Shown piece after piece: positions 5,550 through 7,092 of a DNA stretch of 7,092 nucleotides. Below the pieces are notes generated by a model. That model ran no database searches. It was not told where the DNA came from and worked only from the letters and a program-made list of their open reading frames with translations. Origin of the DNA: an uncultured Ruminococcus sp. (GTDB lineage Bacteria; Bacillota; Clostridia; Oscillospirales; Acutalibacteraceae); NCBI GenBank assembly GCA_902803585.1, contig CADCQO010000089.1, positions 1 through 7,092 of the forward strand, in the 5' to 3' direction. The position numbers were made by a program, and so were the translations under genes. Every line of letters starts with the position of its first letter. Positions within the stretch are counted from its first letter, which is position 1.

Positions 5550-6587
5550 ATGAAAATAAAAGCAGGTATTATTGGTGCGACAGGTTATGCAGGTGCTGAG
5601 CTGGTACGTATTCTGCTGATGCATCCGCAGGCAGAAATTGCGGCGATCAGTTCAGTCAGCTTTGAAGGAAAAGCACTGAGCGAAGTGTATCCTTCCTACA
5701 AAAATCTTTGCGATATGGAATGTAAGACACAGGACGAAGTTGTTGCAAAGAGTGATGTTATCTTTGCGGCACTTCCTCACGGACTTTCACAGGAGCTTGC
5801 CGCTCAGTGTGATAAAGCGGGCAAGGCATTTATCGATCTTGGTGCAGATTTCCGTCTGAAGAGTGAAGAAGAATATCAGGAATGGTACGGCGGTACATTT
5901 CTTGATAAAGAGCTTCACGAAAAGTCCGTTTACGGTTTGCCGGAACTGTTCCGTTCCAATATTCAGGGAAAGAAAATCATCGCCAATCCCGGCTGCTATA
6001 CAACAGGCGCACCGCTGGCACTGGCTCCCGCCATTGTCGGTAAGCTGGTCAGCACCGAAGGTATTATTATTGACTCAAAATCGGGTGTAACAGGTGCAGG
6101 AAGAAAGCCGTCACAGGGAAGCCATTATCCCGAACTGAATGAAGGTTTCCATGCTTACAAAGCTGCCAATCATCGTCATACGCCCGAAATTGAACAGACA
6201 TTGTCAACACTTTCCGGTGAGAAAGTCACCATCACTTTTGTACCGCATCTTCTGCCGGTCAACAGAGGTATTCTGTCTACTTGCTATGCCAGAATCCGTG
6301 AGGGGGTAACTTTCGGACAAATCAGAACGGCTTATGAAACTTTTTACGAAAACGAATATTTCGTTCGTCTGCTGCCTGATGGAGCTTATGCAGACATTCA
6401 TAATATCAAATACTCTAACTTCTGCGATATTTCACTTCACCATGACAGCCGTACCAATACATTGATTGCTATTTCCGCTATTGATAACATGGTAAAGGGT
6501 GCAGCGGGTCAGGCAATTCAGAACATGAACATTATATTCGGACTTTCTGAAACAACCGGTCTGGAATTAGTACCGCCGGCATTCTGA
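5550..6587 (+). CDS. argC: N-acetyl-gamma-glutamyl-phosphate reductase
   Basis: This enzyme reduces N-acetylglutamyl 5-phosphate with NADPH to N-acetylglutamate 5-semialdehyde, the third step towards ornithine, in the cytoplasm. The 345-residue product has the usual length. GIIGATGYAG (6-15) is the Rossmann nucleotide-binding loop. NPGCYTT (146-152) carries the catalytic Cys149, which forms the thioester intermediate. SGVTGAGRKP (178-187) and HRHTPEIEQ (208-216) are further family blocks, with a conserved His in the latter. KGAAGQAIQNMN (316-327) closes the nucleotide-binding part. The start at 5550 is chosen because GAGGG (5537-5541) lies 8 bases ahead and the product begins directly with the Rossmann strand. 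An in-frame TTG at 5517 overlapping the argH stop is less likely. It is the third gene of the arg unit, 68 bases ahead of argJ. Confidence 0.97.
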   Translation: MKIKAGIIGATGYAGAELVRILLMHPQAEIAAISSVSFEGKALSEVYPSYKNLCDMECKTQDEVVAKSDVIFAALPHGLSQELAAQCDKAGKAFIDLGADFRLKSEEEYQEWYGGTFLDKELHEKSVYGLPELFRSNIQGKKIIANPGCYTTGAPLALAPAIVGKLVSTEGIIIDSKSGVTGAGRKPSQGSHYPELNEGFHAYKAANHRHTPEIEQTLSTLSGEKVTITFVPHLLPVNRGILSTCYARIREGVTFGQIRTAYETFYENEYFVRLLPDGAYADIHNIKYSNFCDISLHHDSRTNTLIAISAIDNMVKGAAGQAIQNMNIIFGLSETTGLELVPPAF

Positions 6588-6640
6588 GCAGCTGACAGAG
6601 GTTGTCCGTGTAGGGTTTGGGGCAGTATCCCCGACATTAA

Positions 6641-6646
6641 AGGAGG
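6641..6646 (+). promoter_or_regulatory. Ribosome binding site of argJ
   Basis: AGGAGG sits 9 bases ahead of the ATG at 6656 and fixes the start of the gene cut by the right window edge. Just upstream, GGGG (6619-6622) and CCCC (6629-6632) could form a short 4-bp hairpin with a 6-base loop. That hairpin is too weak to call a terminator. Confidence 0.85.
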
Positions 6647-6655
6647 ATAAAGAAA

Positions 6656-7092
6656 ATGGGATATCAGTATATTAAAGGTTCTGTAACGGCAGCAAAGGGA
6701 TTCAAGGCAGCGGGTGTGCATTGCGGTATCAGAAAGAATAAAACCAAGAGAGATTTAGCACTGATTTTCTGCGAAACAAAATGTACGGCGGCGGCAGTCT
6801 ATACGACCAATCTTGTTCAAAGTTCTCCGATCACTGTTACAAAAAAGAACCTGCAGAACGGTTATGCACAGGCAGTCATCTGCAACAGCGGAAACGCTAA
6901 TACCTGCAATGCTGACGGTATGGAAAAAGCAGAAATGATGTGTCAGCTGACAGCAGAAGGTTTGGGCATCAGTGCGGATGATGTTATTGTTGGTTCCACA
7001 GGTGTTATTGGTCAGATACTGCCGATTGAGCCTATTGCAGAAAGTATGCCGGCTCTGGTCAGTGAATTGTCAGAAGATGGTGCGTCCAATGC
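6656..7092 (+). CDS. argJ: Bifunctional ornithine acetyltransferase/N-acetylglutamate synthase, 3'-truncated by window edge
   Basis: ArgJ moves the acetyl group from N-acetylornithine to glutamate, which recycles it in the cyclic ornithine pathway. Many forms also make acetylglutamate from acetyl-CoA. The frame stays open to the right edge and gives 145 residues, about a third of the usual length. Visible family features are the N-terminal ITKGSVTA-like segment (here YIKGSVTAAKGFKAAG, 5-20), CTAAAVYTTN (43-52) for the usual C-AaVFTtN block, ICNSGNANTC (75-84), and GSTGVIGQILP (113-123) near the oxyanion-hole region. The KGAT self-cleavage site that yields the alpha and beta chains lies beyond the window. 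It therefore cannot be checked whether the enzyme is bifunctional. It is the fourth gene of the arg unit; argB and argD often follow in this arrangement. Confidence 0.95.
   Translation, partial: MGYQYIKGSVTAAKGFKAAGVHCGIRKNKTKRDLALIFCETKCTAAAVYTTNLVQSSPITVTKKNLQNGYAQAVICNSGNANTCNADGMEKAEMMCQLTAEGLGISADDVIVGSTGVIGQILPIEPIAESMPALVSELSEDGASN

Noticed and set aside
6619..6632. GGGG/CCCC hairpin between argC and argJ as a terminator
   Set aside because: There are only four base pairs and no following T tract, and argJ with a strong ribosome binding site continues directly downstream.

Overview
The window reads as a chromosomal segment from a Gram-positive, probably clostridial bacterium (Ruminococcus/Oscillospiraceae-like is my best guess). 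The basis is a CotH-family protein with a Pro/Asp/Gly-rich insert of a kind common in Clostridia, strong GGAGG ribosome binding sites, moderate-to-low GC, and an argG-argH-argC-argJ order typical of Firmicutes. The taxon is an inference; no rRNA or other marker is present.

Layout. (1) Bases 1-1096, plus strand: the 3' part of a CotH kinase-family gene, cut by the left edge, carrying an in-frame 27/54-base tandem repeat. (2) Bases 1114-1149: a rho-independent terminator flanked by A and T tracts, able to serve both convergent units. (3) Bases 1204-2438, minus strand: a two-gene unit, a flavin-reductase-like FMN-binding protein followed by a short-chain dehydrogenase whose start overlaps the preceding stop by 4 bases (ATGA). 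The dehydrogenase looks closer to the YmfI/EF-P 5-aminopentanone reductase group than to housekeeping FabG. (4) Bases 2439-2804: a divergent AT-rich intergenic region with a promoter for each direction, a perfect 17-base palindrome and a good ArgR operator (ARG box) at the argG start site. (5) Bases 2805-7092, plus strand: argG, argH, argC and the 5' part of argJ, cut by the right edge.

The arg genes form one biosynthetic unit. ArgC (acetylglutamyl-phosphate reduction) and ArgJ (acetyl recycling) serve ornithine synthesis. ArgG and ArgH convert citrulline plus aspartate to arginine plus fumarate. The ARG box over the argG start site suggests ArgR-type repression by arginine. A conspicuous stem-loop sits in the argG-argH gap and may tune expression or message stability between the two blocks.

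Most of the window is well-understood metabolism, and I see no clear undescribed multi-gene system. The items most worth a second look are the palindrome in the divergent region, the argG-argH hairpin, the flavin reductase/YmfI-like coupling, and the repeat inside the CotH domain.
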